Under the pieces are notes generated by a model. The model worked only from the letters and a program-made list of their open reading frames with translations, did not search any database and was not told the origin of the DNA. DNA of 64,000 nt from DASUPK01 sp963747425 (GTDB lineage Bacteria > Actinomycetota > Thermoleophilia > Solirubrobacterales > 70-9). Within the stretch, counting starts at the first letter, position 1. Every line of letters starts with the position of its first letter. This document shows positions 63,868 through 64,000 of the stretch, piece by piece. Where the stretch lies: positions 1-64,000 of the forward strand of contig CAVVFJ010000005.1 in NCBI GenBank assembly GCA_963747425.1, in the 5' to 3' direction. A program made the position numbers and the translations under genes.

Positions 63868-64000
63868 TTGTCACCGACCACGACACAGCTCCAGATCGTT
63901 CCGCTGGCCCTGATCATGGTGATGGGGCCGCAGATCCTGACGGCCATCTTCCTGGTGACGAGCAAGGAGCCGGTCAAGAACTCGGTCGCGATGCTGCTCG
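63868..64000 (+). CDS. GAP-family membrane protein (partial, right edge)
   Basis: 44 residues visible from TTG 63868, with GAAAGG seven bases upstream: LQIVPLALIMVMGPQILTAI and FLVTSKEPVKNSVAMLL. The start resembles GAP (Sap) proteins, six-helix membrane proteins linked to lipid export in mycobacteria. Truncated by the window, so the call rests on one helix and the following loop. Confidence 0.6.
   Translation, partial: MSPTTTQLQIVPLALIMVMGPQILTAIFLVTSKEPVKNSVAMLL

Overview
The window is 64 kb of very GC-rich, gene-dense DNA with short intergenic gaps, many GTG and TTG starts, and 1- or 4-base stop/start overlaps. The gene set (wax-ester/DGAT acyltransferase, F420-type DUF385 oxidoreductase, SigG-like ECF sigma factor, DUF389, Rex, group 3b hydrogenase, Gram-positive type LexA box) points to an actinobacterium, probably of a deep lineage such as Thermoleophilia/Solirubrobacterales. 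That placement is inference. There is no rRNA, CRISPR array, insertion sequence or prophage, and one tRNA (Gln, CTG). No gene-free stretch exceeds 300 bases.

Layout. 1-9.8 kb: hypB (left edge), a GNAT/acyl-CoA synthetase fusion, and a minus-strand operon for a group 3b [NiFe] hydrogenase (hydB, cNMP-binding protein, hydG, hydD, hydA, maturation protease, SnoaL protein, hypA, membrane protein). 9.9-17.5 kb: CBS protein, PHP phosphatase, PfkB kinase, DUF779 protein, a NarL-type response regulator facing a GAF-GAF histidine kinase, a wax-ester synthase and a lipase-like hydrolase. In mycobacteria the counterparts of many of these belong to the hypoxia (DosR) response, so 3.7-17.5 kb looks like a compact dormancy locus. 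17.5-31 kb: ECF sigma factor, MFS pump, Ser/Thr kinase, lipoproteins, heterodimeric ABC exporter, SOS-box-associated HTH/HNH gene, tRNA-Gln, ferredoxin-reductase-like flavoprotein, tandem TrkA proteins. 31-38 kb: EAL protein, APC permease fused to a Usp domain, H+-pyrophosphatase, GCS2 ligase. 38-43 kb: rex, glutaredoxin and the t6A genes tsaD-rimI-tsaB and tsaE with a type-4 uracil-DNA glycosylase. 43-46.4 kb: pantothenate genes panC-panD-panB. 46-64 kb: membrane proteins, ROK kinase, uvrA, MFS pumps, a potassium channel and a GAP-family protein (right edge).

Two features cut across the annotation. (1) A family of at least seven short palindromic elements (30-44 bp), with a covarying stem and a conserved bulged T, is scattered from 25.4 to 55.9 kb. 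Two copies are intergenic; five lie inside open reading frames (ABC exporter start, DUF1844-like protein, TsaB, PanD, UvrA), read in all three frames, like the Rickettsia palindromic elements. (2) Seven genes carry eight apparent single-base frameshifts, most corroborated by the gene junctions. They are either residual assembly indels or real decay; affected genes are annotated across the shift.
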